DNA of 64,000 nt. Source: Corallococcus macrosporus DSM 14697. Lineage in GTDB: Bacteria; Myxococcota; Myxococcia; Myxococcales; Myxococcaceae. Both the position numbers and the translations under genes were made by a program. The notes under the pieces were generated by a model. It worked only from the letters and a program-made list of their open reading frames with translations. It was not told where the DNA came from and made no database searches. The stretch spans positions 7,350,001-7,414,000 of the forward strand of contig NZ_CP022203.1 of NCBI RefSeq assembly GCF_002305895.1. The letters are read 5' to 3'. Below, piece by piece: positions 18,001 to 26,222 of this stretch. Every line of letters starts with the position of its first letter. Positions within the stretch are counted from its first letter, which is position 1.

Positions 18001-18275
18001 AACGCAATCATGAAGGAGTCCCCCTGCGTCTTCACCTCATAGCCGGCGCTGCCCGCCAGCAGGGAACGCAGGACGCGGTCATGCACCTCCAGCGCGGCGC
18101 GCATGCCCGCGCCACAACGCTCCCACAGCCGCGTGGAGCCCTGGACGTCCGTGAACACCAGCGCCACCGAGCCCTCGGGAGGCGCCGCGGAGGCCGGCGC
18201 CTGCTCATGCCCGGGCAGAGCCCTCAGCACGCCCGCGCCGGAGCCTGCCCACCTTCTCGAGGACCCATCACCCAT
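15054..18275 (-). CDS. Class III adenylate/guanylate cyclase - NTPase - TPR regulator
   Basis: 1,073 residues from the ATG at 18275, which has AGGAG seven bases upstream; a GTG at 18320 would add 15. Residues about 35-200 form a class III cyclase with 'VALVFTDVQGSTRLW' (first metal Asp), 'TQGDSFMIAF' (second) and 'LGRMVNVAARV' (transition-state Asn/Arg), so catalysis looks possible. A STAND/AAA-like NTPase follows with Walker A 'LLGPGGMGKTRL' near 278 and Walker B-like 'VLLILDNLEQ'. The C-terminal 400 residues are TPR-like helical repeats. The architecture matches large cyclase-MalT-type sensors, in which ligand or protein binding to the TPRs controls cyclase output. Probably cytoplasmic. Confidence 0.87.
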   Translation of the reverse strand: MGDGSSRRWAGSGAGVLRALPGHEQAPASAAPPEGSVALVFTDVQGSTRLWERCGAGMRAALEVHDRVLRSLLAGSAGYEVKTQGDSFMIAFPSVQEALGWCLEAQDVLLRAPWPVDILSQPEAAEEMGPGGLLFRGLRVRMGVHVGEPECRVDARSGRTDYLGRMVNVAARVAAAGHGGQVLVSGGAWAQAAQALEPLGRPAVRPLGAFRLKGIDDAVALVEVLPAHLSERRFGVPRAPRDRQGNVPVLQEGLVGRVLELGLLRRWLSDGARLVTLLGPGGMGKTRLATSFGALERESGAWEGGVWLCELAEAQTAEALCLSVGQALGIPLRADGDPTEPVERLGRALNDCGDVLLILDNLEQAVQHVPATLGRWLQLAPRARFLATSREALGLLAERVLDLAPLSVPEEGESRLEALVRSDAVRLFTQRAREARGHFELTEGEAPLVADIVRQLDGIALAIELAAARMSLLSVSQLRERLPRRFELLRAGRRDGHTRQATLRAAIDWSWNLLEPEERAALARCSVFRGGFTLEAAEAVLGLPPEGPSVLDVLQSLRARSLLRLLEAELPGGDVRLGQYESIRQYAAARLAEAGPHGGVGDAAALAERHADWYLTLAHGLRAQVRSHGGAEALQRLALERENLLAACDNALAVRPATSRSVARALEALVALEPEVVTRGPVRLLLERLDAALAMTDRVGVAHRLVAEAVAVRGRVFLEAGDLASARRDLERARESLRTLGAVAGEKRVLVDLSIVARHEGELAQAWALVREARRLSSEGDRWLDAYTVGNLGLVEQARCGPEAAIPHLRAAQALFHGVGDVTFEVGFLSNCAVAIGELGRTREAMGLLEDAMARSASVGDRAGHALARLNLGCCLLEEGRPRDAREHLLAAARIGRQLGQRLLEGTALGELGRAELALGAWSEAWARLSEAVSGLGRVSRGQVLRFAVYRAVVEACVGDAAAAEASFVVLEGAPELRENPVLRELAALLRASVDLAEARAAGDDVARAQRAFASVRQRIARARGAPPEAASSDLRGALGFLEEALWRLTAAPVEVEAVAVEGGSPPACAGAA

Positions 18276-18649
18276 CGCACGCTCCTGCGATGCCAGCTCC
18301 CGCGGAAGAGATGACACCACGCGGGACGGATACCGCCCATGCGCGACGGGCGGATGCTCCGGGCCTCAACACCGGCAGCATCCGGCACGAAACGGATGCG
18401 CGGGGACGCGTCCACAACGCCACGGCGACCCCGTCCCCCAAGGCACCGCCGGTGTGTCCCCGGTGCCCACCTCCAGCACCGTCGGACTGTCAGCGATTGC
18501 AAACACTGCCCGCCAGTACCGGTTGCCCGCACGCATTCCCGGTACAAATTTTCGCGCCAGCCACCATTCATCAGGCCCGCACTCCTCGGGTGGCCGCACC
18601 CGGACGCTCGCACCGCGAGCCGTCCGGTGACTGGACCCCCGGGGAGCCG
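18276..18649. promoter_or_regulatory. Divergent intergenic region
   Basis: A 374-nt gap between the cyclase gene (minus) and the repeat lipoprotein (plus). It has a 7-bp inverted repeat GGCACCG/CGGTGCC at 18442-18467 and a small AT-rich patch (ACAAATTTTC, around 18543). No gene with homology or codon bias is seen. It probably holds both promoters, which cannot be pinned down. Confidence 0.35.
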
Positions 18650-19573
18650 ATGAAAAAGACTCTGTTCTCGAAGACGTTTCCGCTGCTCGTTGTGACGGCG
18701 CTGGGCCTTGCGGGCTGCGAGCCGCCGCCACCAGACGCCGCCGCTCCCACAGGCGCGCTGACGCAGCCGCAGGAGTCGGTCAACGGGCTGTCCTTCAATG
18801 GCTTGTCATTCAATGGACTGTCGTTCAACGGCCTGTCGTTCAACGGGCTGTCCTTCAATGGCTTGTCATCGGAGTCCTTCAACACCTGGTTCCAGGCCAA
18901 TCCCTCCCTGGCGGACATGGCGATGCGCTACGTGGTCCGCTGCGCCGTGCCGGCGGGGCAGACGCGGACCTACGCGGCCCCCGCCCTGGAGCAGTCGTAC
19001 ACCTGGGAGGGCGGCCTGGGGCTGGCGCCGGGCTGGGCCGCTGGCAGCCCGGCGACGGTGGCCGAGCAGCAGGTGGTCTCCGCGTGCCTGGCGGCCCACG
19101 CCAACCGGCTGGGGGAGGCGTTGCTCATCTCCGTCCTGGGCCTGGACGGCACGGGCGCCGTCATCCCCTCCACGGCGCAGGAGCTCGCCTCGCACTCCCG
19201 GCAGGAGTCGTGCTTCTTCGGCAACCTCTTCACCGCCGAGGGCATCCACGTGGGCGCGGACCGCGCGCCGCTGGGCCCCCAGGAGAGCACCTCACGCGCC
19301 TGCGCGGGCCTGCTCCACGACGGCACGGAGACGCTCGTGCCCTGCGCGCCCATGGTGTACGTGGGCGCCTGCACGTCGCACTGCACGCTGGACGCGAGCG
19401 GCCTCTACTACGAGGCGTGCACCTACGGCGGCGTCACCTACCGCCCCATCACCACGCGGCTGTCCCCCGCCGACGTGAACCAATGTGGGGACACCGTCTG
19501 CCAGGCCACGGAGCAGTGTGGCACCTCCAACCGGTACGACAACTGCGCACAGGATTGCGGCGCCTGTCCGTGA
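18650..19573 (+). CDS. Lipoprotein with NGLSF pentapeptide repeat stalk
   Basis: 307 residues. The signal peptide ends 'ALGLAGC' (Cys about 24). After a Pro-rich linker there are six NGLS(F/S) pentapeptides, with Ser, Asn and Gly at strict five-residue spacing, probably a stalk or a beta-solenoid-like turn. The remaining 240 residues contain ten or more cysteines, spread through and clustered at the end ('CGDTVCQATEQCGTSNRYDN'), suggesting a disulfide-rich extracellular domain. No family is recognised; similar NGxSF-repeat lipoproteins are, as far as I recall, typical of myxobacteria. A secreted 419-residue protein follows on the same strand. Confidence 0.75.
   Translation: MKKTLFSKTFPLLVVTALGLAGCEPPPPDAAAPTGALTQPQESVNGLSFNGLSFNGLSFNGLSFNGLSFNGLSSESFNTWFQANPSLADMAMRYVVRCAVPAGQTRTYAAPALEQSYTWEGGLGLAPGWAAGSPATVAEQQVVSACLAAHANRLGEALLISVLGLDGTGAVIPSTAQELASHSRQESCFFGNLFTAEGIHVGADRAPLGPQESTSRACAGLLHDGTETLVPCAPMVYVGACTSHCTLDASGLYYEACTYGGVTYRPITTRLSPADVNQCGDTVCQATEQCGTSNRYDNCAQDCGACP
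18780..18869 (+). repeat. 15-nt tandem repeat encoding FNGLS units
   Basis: Six 15-nt units with synonymous changes between neighbours. Bases 18780-18809 and 18840-18869 are identical, i.e. units 1-2 and 5-6 match exactly at a 60-nt offset, which points to a recent duplication of four units. Confidence 0.85.
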
Positions 19574-19664
19574 GCCGCGCCAGCGTCCGCTGCCAGACGC
19601 TTTGCTCGCACGGGGCAGAAGGAATGCATTCGAAGGCGCCTGGGCGTGGCTACCTCCCACTCCC

Positions 19665-20924
19665 ATGCACCTGTCCCCTTCCCGCCCCATCCCCCCGGGC
19701 CTGCCCCGCGCGCTGCTCGTCACGAGCGTGCTGCTGGCCTCGCTCTCCCACGCACAGACCACGCCGCTGGAGGACAACAACCGCATCACCGCGGGCTACA
19801 TCGAGCTGGCCTATGAAGTCGGCGGCCTGCTGGACCCCTCCCTCACCCCGGGTGGCGTCAGCGCCGTGCGGCCCAACTGGTTCGTCTTCGCGCCGCACGC
19901 CTCGCGCACCGGCGGTGAAGGGCTGCTCGGCGCGTCCCTGGCCCGGAGCGTCATCCGCGTCGCGCGCGGCCAGCCGTCCTTGTCGCTCCAGCAGGCGCTG
20001 GGGCGCGTGGGCCTCACGGGCACCCTGCACCCGAACGTGCAGCAGCTCGGCGTCGAGCTCGTGCTGTCCGGCCTGCCCATCGACGTGGCGGCCTCCCTCG
20101 CCTCGCTCACCACGGCGCTCAATGGCGCCGCCCTGCTGGACCCGCGCACGCTGCTGGCCACCACCCACCGCTTCGTGGCGCTCTACGCGAGCGCGCCCGG
20201 CGTGCACCCGCTCGACAAGGCGGAGCGCATCGTGGACACGCTGGAGCGCACGCTGAACGAGAGCAACCTCGCCATCTTCACGGACATTGGCGGCTCCGGG
20301 CGCCTCTACATGGACTGGCGCGCGGGCGCGGGCGTGGTGACGCCGGAGCGCGTGCTGACGGAGTTCACGCTGGCGGGCGCGGTACCCGCGCAGTCCCGCC
20401 TGGCCTTTGACTACGCGGTCGCCCACGCCTTCGACACGCCGCGCCCGTTCCAGTTCGACACCCTCTTCCCCGGCATGCACTGGAAGAGCCTGCTGGTGGC
20501 GGCCTTCGCGCTGTACGAAGAGGCCCGCCTGGCGCCCACGCCGGCCGCGCGCGACGCGCTGATCGCCATGGGCAACAACTACATCGCCTGGCGCGAGCAG
20601 CACGACATGGCCCAGCCCGTCTTCTCCCCCGCCGTCCAGCGCCCGGACGAGGTGTCACGCGTTGAACTGCTGCGCGCCATCACCCCGCTGCTGTCCACGG
20701 ACTTCGGGACGATGACGTGGACCTACGCGGACTTCGCCTACAGCCAGCCGGACCGCGACGGCAACCCGCTCACCGCGCCGCCCACTGAGTACAACTGGGC
20801 CCACTTCTGGGACCGCTGGACGGGCATTCTCTTCGCATTCGACGAGGCCTATCTTCAGCCCACGGCGCTCTGGGTCATGCCTGAACCCCTGGTGGACCCC
20901 ACGGCGGCAGCGAACGGAGGCTGA
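19665..20924 (+). CDS. Hypothetical secreted protein
   Basis: 419 residues from the ATG at 19665; the first 31 residues are a Sec signal peptide ending about 'SLSHA-QTT'. The mature part is rich in helices, with several Trp/Tyr-containing segments near the end ('TMTWTYADFAYSQPDRDGN', 'NWAHFWDRWTG'). No lipobox cysteine and no recognised domain or catalytic motif. It ends 7 nt before the histidine kinase gene, so the two are probably one operon and this protein could be tied to that signalling pathway (inference). Confidence 0.7.
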   Translation: MHLSPSRPIPPGLPRALLVTSVLLASLSHAQTTPLEDNNRITAGYIELAYEVGGLLDPSLTPGGVSAVRPNWFVFAPHASRTGGEGLLGASLARSVIRVARGQPSLSLQQALGRVGLTGTLHPNVQQLGVELVLSGLPIDVAASLASLTTALNGAALLDPRTLLATTHRFVALYASAPGVHPLDKAERIVDTLERTLNESNLAIFTDIGGSGRLYMDWRAGAGVVTPERVLTEFTLAGAVPAQSRLAFDYAVAHAFDTPRPFQFDTLFPGMHWKSLLVAAFALYEEARLAPTPAARDALIAMGNNYIAWREQHDMAQPVFSPAVQRPDEVSRVELLRAITPLLSTDFGTMTWTYADFAYSQPDRDGNPLTAPPTEYNWAHFWDRWTGILFAFDEAYLQPTALWVMPEPLVDPTAAANGG

Positions 20925-20930
20925 GCGCGC

Positions 20931-22592
20931 ATGGGCGAGTCGGGGCCTGGGGGGGGCCGGAAGCGGGGACGACGGGACAGGCGCCGTGAGCCGGCTGACG
21001 CGCCGGCCGACTTGACGCCTCCTGAAGGCCAGGAGAATTTCCCGGCCCGCATGAGAGTCGCTCCGTCTTCCGAGCCCGTTCGTCCTTCGGAGCCCGCCGC
21101 CCCCACCGAGCTGCCCGCCCACGCCGCCGACGAGGCCAGCCTGTCCGCCGAGGCCCGGCTGTGTGTGCTGCAGGAGATGATGGGCGAGGCCTTCTTCACG
21201 CTCGACGCCCACGGCCGCGTCCGGGAGATGAACGCGCGCGCCGCCGCCCTGCTGGGGCTGCCCGCCGAGCAGGTGCGTGGCCAGGAGCCCTGGCTCGCCC
21301 GGCCGGAGCTGGCGGGCACGGTGCTCCACGAGCGCCTGATGACGGCGCTCACCGCGCGCGAGGGCGGCCGCTTCCTGGCGGAGCTGCCGTCACGAACCTG
21401 GCTGGAGGTGACGGTCCGCGTGGTGGGCGACGAGACGTGGGTACTGGCCGCGGACATCACCCAGCGTCAGCTCGCGGAGAACGAGGTGGCCCGCACCGAG
21501 GAGCGCTTCCGTCAGCTCGGCGAGCGCTTCCAGGTCGCGCTCGACTCGGCGCAGATGGCCGTCTGGGAGACGAACCTCGTCACCGGCCAGGTCTTCCGCT
21601 CCGAGGGGCATGACCGGCTCTACGGCTACGCGCAGCCCCAGGCGGAGTGGACGCATGCCAAGTTCCTCGCCTCCATCCACCCCGAGGACCGCGCGGAGGT
21701 GGAGGCCCAGGTCTCCTCCATCTTCACCCAGCACGTGGACGCCTACACCTCCACCTTCCGCACCTGCTGGCCGGACGGGAGCTGGCACTGGCTCACCAGC
21801 CGCGCGCGGGTGATTCGCGACGCCACGGGCAACGTGGCGGTGGTGCGCGGCGCCATGCTGGACATCACCGCGCTGAAGGAGACGGAGGCCGCGCTGCAGG
21901 AAGCCGTGCGCACGCGGGACGACTTCCTCTCCATGGCCAGCCACGAGCTGCGCACGCCGCTGACGTCGCTGCGCCTCCAGGTCCAACTGCTGCGGCGCCT
22001 GGGCGGCACCACGCCCGACGCGGCCATCGGCTCCGACAAGGTCTCCGGGAAGCTGGACAACACGGAGCGCCAGCTCCGCCGCCTGGGCGCGCTGGTGGAC
22101 AACCTGCTGGACGTCAGCCGCATCCAGACGGGGAAGCTGGACTTCCAGTTCATGGAGGGAGACCTGGCCGGCGTGGTGTCGGACGTCGTCTCCCGCTTCA
22201 CGGAGGAGGCGCGGCTGGCGGGCGTGCTCCTGGACTCGCACGTGGACACGCCGGCCCCGTGCCGCTTCGACCGGCTGCGCATGGAGCAGGTGGTGAGCAA
22301 CCTGCTCACCAACGCCTTCCGCTACGGCGCGGGCAAGCCGGTGAAGGTGACGCTGCGGCACACGCCGGACTCCCTCCGGCTGGTGGTGCAGGACGGCGGA
22401 CCGGGCATCCCCGAAGCGGACCGGAGCCGCGTCTTCGAGCGCTTCACCCAGGGCGACAACGCCCAGCGCCGCGGCGGCCTGGGGCTGGGGCTCCACATCG
22501 TCCGGCAGATCATCGAGGCGCACGGGGGCCGCGTGCATGTGGAGGAGGCGCCCGGAGGTGGCGCCGCCTTCGTGGTGGATTTGCCACGCTAG
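20931..22592 (+). CDS. PAS-containing sensor histidine kinase
   Basis: 553 residues from the ATG at 20931, with GGAGG nine bases upstream. After a basic, Pro-rich leader come two PAS domains (about 80-190 and 201-320, the latter with a PAC motif), then HisKA with the phospho-acceptor His338 in 'SMASHELRTPLT', then an HATPase_c domain with N-box 'NLLTNAFRYG' (about 457), G1 'DGGPGIPEAD' and G2 'GGLGLGLHIV'. There is no transmembrane segment, so it is a cytoplasmic redox- or ligand-sensing kinase. No response regulator gene is adjacent, which makes it an orphan kinase, common in myxobacteria. Confidence 0.92.
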   Translation: MGESGPGGGRKRGRRDRRREPADAPADLTPPEGQENFPARMRVAPSSEPVRPSEPAAPTELPAHAADEASLSAEARLCVLQEMMGEAFFTLDAHGRVREMNARAAALLGLPAEQVRGQEPWLARPELAGTVLHERLMTALTAREGGRFLAELPSRTWLEVTVRVVGDETWVLAADITQRQLAENEVARTEERFRQLGERFQVALDSAQMAVWETNLVTGQVFRSEGHDRLYGYAQPQAEWTHAKFLASIHPEDRAEVEAQVSSIFTQHVDAYTSTFRTCWPDGSWHWLTSRARVIRDATGNVAVVRGAMLDITALKETEAALQEAVRTRDDFLSMASHELRTPLTSLRLQVQLLRRLGGTTPDAAIGSDKVSGKLDNTERQLRRLGALVDNLLDVSRIQTGKLDFQFMEGDLAGVVSDVVSRFTEEARLAGVLLDSHVDTPAPCRFDRLRMEQVVSNLLTNAFRYGAGKPVKVTLRHTPDSLRLVVQDGGPGIPEADRSRVFERFTQGDNAQRRGGLGLGLHIVRQIIEAHGGRVHVEEAPGGGAAFVVDLPR

Positions 22593-22648
22593 GCCCCATG
22601 CCCCCCTGCCCCACGGGCGCGGTGGGACATCCACTCATCAACACATGC

Positions 22649-22681
22649 GGGGCGCGGCCCACGCGGTGGGGCGCGGCCCAC
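22649..22681. repeat. Short direct repeat
   Basis: The 14-mer GGGGCGCGGCCCAC occurs at 22649-22662 and again at 22668-22681. It lies in the 253-nt gap between the histidine kinase and the small hypothetical gene. Function unknown; it may be local slippage. Confidence 0.5.
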
Positions 22682-22845
22682 CCTCCGATTTCTTACACCC
22701 TGACGCCTTCTGGAAAGGACTTGGCGCCATCAGTGAATCAGGGCGTGCCGAACGGGTGCATCATGCCGCCCGGTTCGGCGTCCAGGTGGGTGCATGTGCA
22801 ATCCCAGTCATGGTCGCGCCGGCCGTTCCGTCAGGAGGCGCTCCG

Positions 22846-23220
22846 ATGTGGATTGAGAGCATCATCATGCCGCGAGAGGACGACTCGGAGCCCTACGTCC
22901 CCGCCCCACAGCGGGACCGGCGCAACGGCATAGCCGCGGCGTTGGAGCAGAGCCGCAAGCTGCGTGACGCCGTACAAGGCTTCGTGAGCGCCCACGACTT
23001 GTCGGACGGCGTGAGGTGGCTCAGCGAACCCGGCCTCCTGCCCGTCATCACCATCCACTGCACGGACTTCGCGCTGGCGAAGCTGCGCGAAGCCGCGGAC
23101 TTCGTGGTGGGGAGCGCCGCGCCCATCGACACCTACCCCGCCCTGGTCGGCGCGCAGGCCCAGGTGGCGCCCCAGGCGCTGCTCACGCCGGCCTTGGCCC
23201 ACCTGCAGCGGCGCGTGTAG
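22846..23220 (+). CDS. Hypothetical protein
   Basis: 124 residues; the ATG at 22846 follows AGGAGG by about eight bases, which decides the start over open frame further upstream. The sequence begins 'MWIESIIMPREDDSEPY' and carries a mixed alpha/beta pattern with a hydrophobic strand 'LLPVITIHCTDFALAKL' that resembles bacterial inhibitor- or metallophore-like small folds only vaguely. No signal peptide. Not recognised. It converges with the DUF1206 gene, with only 7 nt between stops. Confidence 0.6.
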   Translation: MWIESIIMPREDDSEPYVPAPQRDRRNGIAAALEQSRKLRDAVQGFVSAHDLSDGVRWLSEPGLLPVITIHCTDFALAKLREAADFVVGSAAPIDTYPALVGAQAQVAPQALLTPALAHLQRRV

Positions 23221-23227
23221 GCCCCGC

Positions 23228-24082
23228 TCACGACGGCGTGGGGATGTGCCGGTAGCGCGCCGCGCAGAGCTGATAGACGGCGTACCCGACCAGGCCCAGC
23301 GCCACGACGCCCAGCAACCAGGGTCCGAAGGGCTGCGCGGCCAACGTGCCCAGCGCTTCGCCCAGACCGCCCGCCTCGCCCGGGTCCGCGCTCAACGCGG
23401 CCTGGATGAAGAACCAGCCCACCAACAGGAACACCACGCCGCGCGCGGCGACGCCCGCCTTGCAGATGCGCTCCACCCACGTCCGCCGGCGCGCGGCCAG
23501 CCCGGACAGGGTCAGCTTCTCCAACATCCGCCCCTTCCAGGCCCGGTAGAGCTGGTACCCGGCGAACGCCATCACCGCCACCCCCACCAGGACGACCAGG
23601 ACCTGACCGAAGGGCTGCGACAAGAGCTTCGCGGTGAGGCCCTGATTGCCTCCGCTGCCACCTCCGCCTCGGCCACGCAGGAGGTTGAAGGCCGTGAGCG
23701 CGAGGCTGGCGTGAATCACCCCGCTGCCCGCCATGCCCACGCGCGCCGCGATTCCCTTGCCCGAGCGGCCCTTGTCCTCCAAGTCCCACGCGGCCTGGGC
23801 GAAGCGCCACAGCGCGAAGGCCAGGAGCCCCACGCCCAGCAGCACCAGCAGCACCGAGCCGAAGGGCTGGCGCGCCACCTCCGCCACGGCGCCGTGCGTG
23901 TCCGTCGTCTGACCGCCCTCGCCCGCGGCCAGCATCAACGCCAGTACGCCAATCACCGCGTAGACGGCGGCGCGCGCGGTGTAGCCCACGCGGGCCGCCC
24001 ACTCCACGCCGCCGCGGCCCGCTTCCTTCCCCGCCCGCGCCACCCGCTGGATGTCGGGCCCACGCAACGTCCCGGTCGCCAT
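23228..24082 (-). CDS. DUF1206 family membrane protein
   Basis: 284 residues with six predicted membrane helices arranged as three similar pairs, each containing 'ARxGYxARAxVYxxIG'-type and 'QPFG' signatures ('VARQPFGSVLLVLLGVGLL', 'LSQPFGQVLVVLVGV', 'AAQPFGPWLLGVVALG'). This threefold internal repeat is the hallmark of DUF1206. Function of the family is unknown. The ATG at 24082 is preceded by GAGGA. It lies 122 nt downstream of the PARG-like gene on the same strand. Confidence 0.85.
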   Translation of the reverse strand: MATGTLRGPDIQRVARAGKEAGRGGVEWAARVGYTARAAVYAVIGVLALMLAAGEGGQTTDTHGAVAEVARQPFGSVLLVLLGVGLLAFALWRFAQAAWDLEDKGRSGKGIAARVGMAGSGVIHASLALTAFNLLRGRGGGGSGGNQGLTAKLLSQPFGQVLVVLVGVAVMAFAGYQLYRAWKGRMLEKLTLSGLAARRRTWVERICKAGVAARGVVFLLVGWFFIQAALSADPGEAGGLGEALGTLAAQPFGPWLLGVVALGLVGYAVYQLCAARYRHIPTPS

Positions 24083-24204
24083 GTGTCCTCGTTCCTTTCC
24101 GGTGTCCCTGCCGCGTTCCGGAGGGAACGATGCACACGGCCCCAGCGGCCCCCAACGGCCGCTCGCCCGGCTGCCCGCCCAGGGCGCCGGGGCCGTTGCG
24201 CGCT

Positions 24205-25020
24205 TCACGCGAAGTGCGCCTGGAACGCGCGCAGGTTGGGCCCGTCGCCGCCGCGCTCGTAGACGGCGAAGACGACATGGTCGAAGGCACCGGGGAGCGA
24301 GCCCAGCCCCAACGCGAAGGCCTCCGCGACCTCCACCGGGTTGTTGCGGAACACGCCGCAGCCCCAGGCGCCGAGCACCAGCGTGCGGTGTCCCTGGTGC
24401 GCCGCGACCCGGAGCACCTTCAGGGCCCGCGCCTCCAGCACCTTCCGGATGCGGCCGCCCATGTCCCGGTCCCGAGCCAGCGCCACGCCCGCGTTGGGCG
24501 CGGGCGCCGTGAGGAGGGACACCGTGAAGGGCTGCTCCAGCAGCGCCAGGTCTTCATCGCGGAAGAAGGGCACGTCCGGCGCGTAGATGAGGTGGTCCGT
24601 GTAGAGCGGCGAGGGCTCCGCGCGGTTGGCGTCGTAGTACTCGCGCTGCGAGAGCAGGCACGCGTACAGCGCCGAGCAGCGCGCCAGGTCCTCCTCCTGC
24701 GCCTTCGCTCCGCCCAGGAATCCCCCGCCGGGATTCTTCGCCGACGCGAAGTTGAGCGCGGCCACCTGGGACGCGCCCGCCTCCACCAGCCGACGAGCGG
24801 CGGCGCCCGTCTTCTCCGAGGTGACTTCGATTCGAGGCGCCAACGGCGTGTCGGCCAAAGGGAACGACAGGCGCGAGAAGTCCCCCGGCCGGTACAGCGC
24901 CGTGCCGGAGACCGCGCGCTCCACGGCCTCCCCCAGCTCGACACGCCGCCCCGAGGGCGCCAGGTACTGGCCCCGCTCGAGGATGTCCACCGTCTGCTGT
25001 CCAATGCCCTTCAACGACAT
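24205..25020 (-). CDS. TIGR02452 family poly(ADP-ribose) glycohydrolase-like macrodomain protein
   Basis: 271 residues. The bacterial PARG signature is complete: GGG at 98-100 and QEE at 108-110 ('NPGGGFLGGAKAQEEDLAR'), where the second Glu is catalytic in characterised bacterial PARGs. An N-terminal accessory region of about 85 residues and a macrodomain core ending 'LVLGAWGCGVFRNNP' fit TIGR02452/DUF2263. The predicted reaction is hydrolysis of ADP-ribose chains or release of ADP-ribose from nucleotides or proteins, in the cytoplasm. No ADP-ribosyltransferase gene is nearby. Confidence 0.88.
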   Translation of the reverse strand: MSLKGIGQQTVDILERGQYLAPSGRRVELGEAVERAVSGTALYRPGDFSRLSFPLADTPLAPRIEVTSEKTGAAARRLVEAGASQVAALNFASAKNPGGGFLGGAKAQEEDLARCSALYACLLSQREYYDANRAEPSPLYTDHLIYAPDVPFFRDEDLALLEQPFTVSLLTAPAPNAGVALARDRDMGGRIRKVLEARALKVLRVAAHQGHRTLVLGAWGCGVFRNNPVEVAEAFALGLGSLPGAFDHVVFAVYERGGDGPNLRAFQAHFA

Positions 25021-25125
25021 ACCCTGCGTCCTGTCTGTCAGCGCTCGCGCGAAGGCGCCCGAGCCTTGGTGTCACAAAGACACGAACAAGCCTCGGGCAC
25101 CCTGACAGGCGCCAGGGACGGCACC

Positions 25126-25992
25126 TCAGTCGCAGCCGACGCGCTGCGTGCTCACCACCACGTTGTCAATCCACGTCTCCGAGCCGGACGCGCCCAGCGG
25201 GTGGACGAAGCCGTAGCCCACGGAGAAGTTGTTGAAGGCGCGCATGCCGATGTTGGTGAAGTCGTGCGCCAGCGCACCATCCACGTACACGCGCGTGTTG
25301 CCATGGGTGCTCGACGTGCTGTCGCGGCGGACCTCCCACTCCAGGCACACCCAGCGCCCCGCGTCCATGCCCAGTTGGATGGGCTCGGGCTGGCGGTTCC
25401 AGCCCTGCCCTTCGCGGAAGGACCAGTCATCCAGCGCGAAGCCGCTGTCCTGCATCACCTGGAGCTCGAAGCCACCGAAGTCCGCGTCGAAGTTGGACAG
25501 CACGAAGAAGGTGCCCATCTGCCCGAAGGCCCCTGGCAGCGAGCGCAGGTAGACGTGCGCGCGCACGAAGAGCTGGGTCTCGAAGGCCGGGATGCGCTTC
25601 TGCCACTGCGCGATGGCCGTCCCCGGCCGCTGCCGTTCGTCGTGCCCATCCTCCGTGACGACGTGCAGCGCGCCCGGGCCGTTGCGCGTCCGGGTGCTGT
25701 CCACCTGGATGGAAGCGTTCTCCGAGCTGGGGGTCCAGCCGTTGGTGTCGTTGCCGCTGTCGAACAGCTCGCAGAGCAGCGTGTTGGCGGGACAGGTACC
25801 GGGCTCGGTGCTGGGGCCCGGATTGTCGTCGCCCGCGTCGGCGCCGGTGCCGGCATCCGTCCCCGCATCCATGCCGGCGTCGGCCCCGGCGTCGGTGCCG
25901 GGAGGGTTGTCGTCGCCGTCATCCGAGCACGCCGGCAGCACGCCCAGGGACAACACCGCGAGTGGAAGCAGGAAGGACCGCTTGAGACGCAT
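25126..25992 (-). CDS. Lipoprotein with predicted concanavalin/jelly-roll domain
   Basis: 288 residues from the ATG at 25992. The signal peptide ends 'SLGVLPAC', then an Asp-Ala-Gly/Thr-rich flexible linker ('TDAGADAGMDAGTDAG'), then a beta-rich domain of about 200 residues with 'AFGQMGTFFVLSNFDADFGG' and 'NTRVYVDGALAHDF', resembling LamG/polysaccharide lyase-type sandwich folds that bind or cleave glycans. Paired cysteines occur at the domain start ('CPANTLLC'). The substrate is unknown. Outer-surface display via the lipid anchor is inferred. Confidence 0.68.
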   Translation of the reverse strand: MRLKRSFLLPLAVLSLGVLPACSDDGDDNPPGTDAGADAGMDAGTDAGTGADAGDDNPGPSTEPGTCPANTLLCELFDSGNDTNGWTPSSENASIQVDSTRTRNGPGALHVVTEDGHDERQRPGTAIAQWQKRIPAFETQLFVRAHVYLRSLPGAFGQMGTFFVLSNFDADFGGFELQVMQDSGFALDDWSFREGQGWNRQPEPIQLGMDAGRWVCLEWEVRRDSTSSTHGNTRVYVDGALAHDFTNIGMRAFNNFSVGYGFVHPLGASGSETWIDNVVVSTQRVGCD

Positions 25993-26222
25993 AGGTTCAG
26001 GTATCCGGACAGGCCCGCGGGGCCGGGCATGCACTGAGGGAAAGAGGCCGGACGGGCTCCCCGGACCGGTGCCGACCATCGCGAATCCCTATCACTCACA
26101 GTACCTGCGGGTCACCCGGGCAGGCCCGACCCAGGGGGCGCCTGGAGGAGCAAGGCCGACCTTCTCCGACCCGCGGCTGAATTCATGGCGAACGGCGAGG
26201 GAGTCGTGCAGGAATCCGCGCC

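Noticed and set aside
13168-18314. Long plus-strand open frames opposite the membrane protein and the cyclase-NTPase
   Set aside because: Composition (Arg/Gln/His/Pro) is that of antisense shadow; the minus-strand frames carry clear motifs.
18339-18649. Small plus-strand open frames in the divergent region before the repeat lipoprotein
   Set aside because: No ribosome binding site with homology; composition is that of non-coding sequence, and the lipoprotein's own ATG at 18650 precedes a clear signal peptide.
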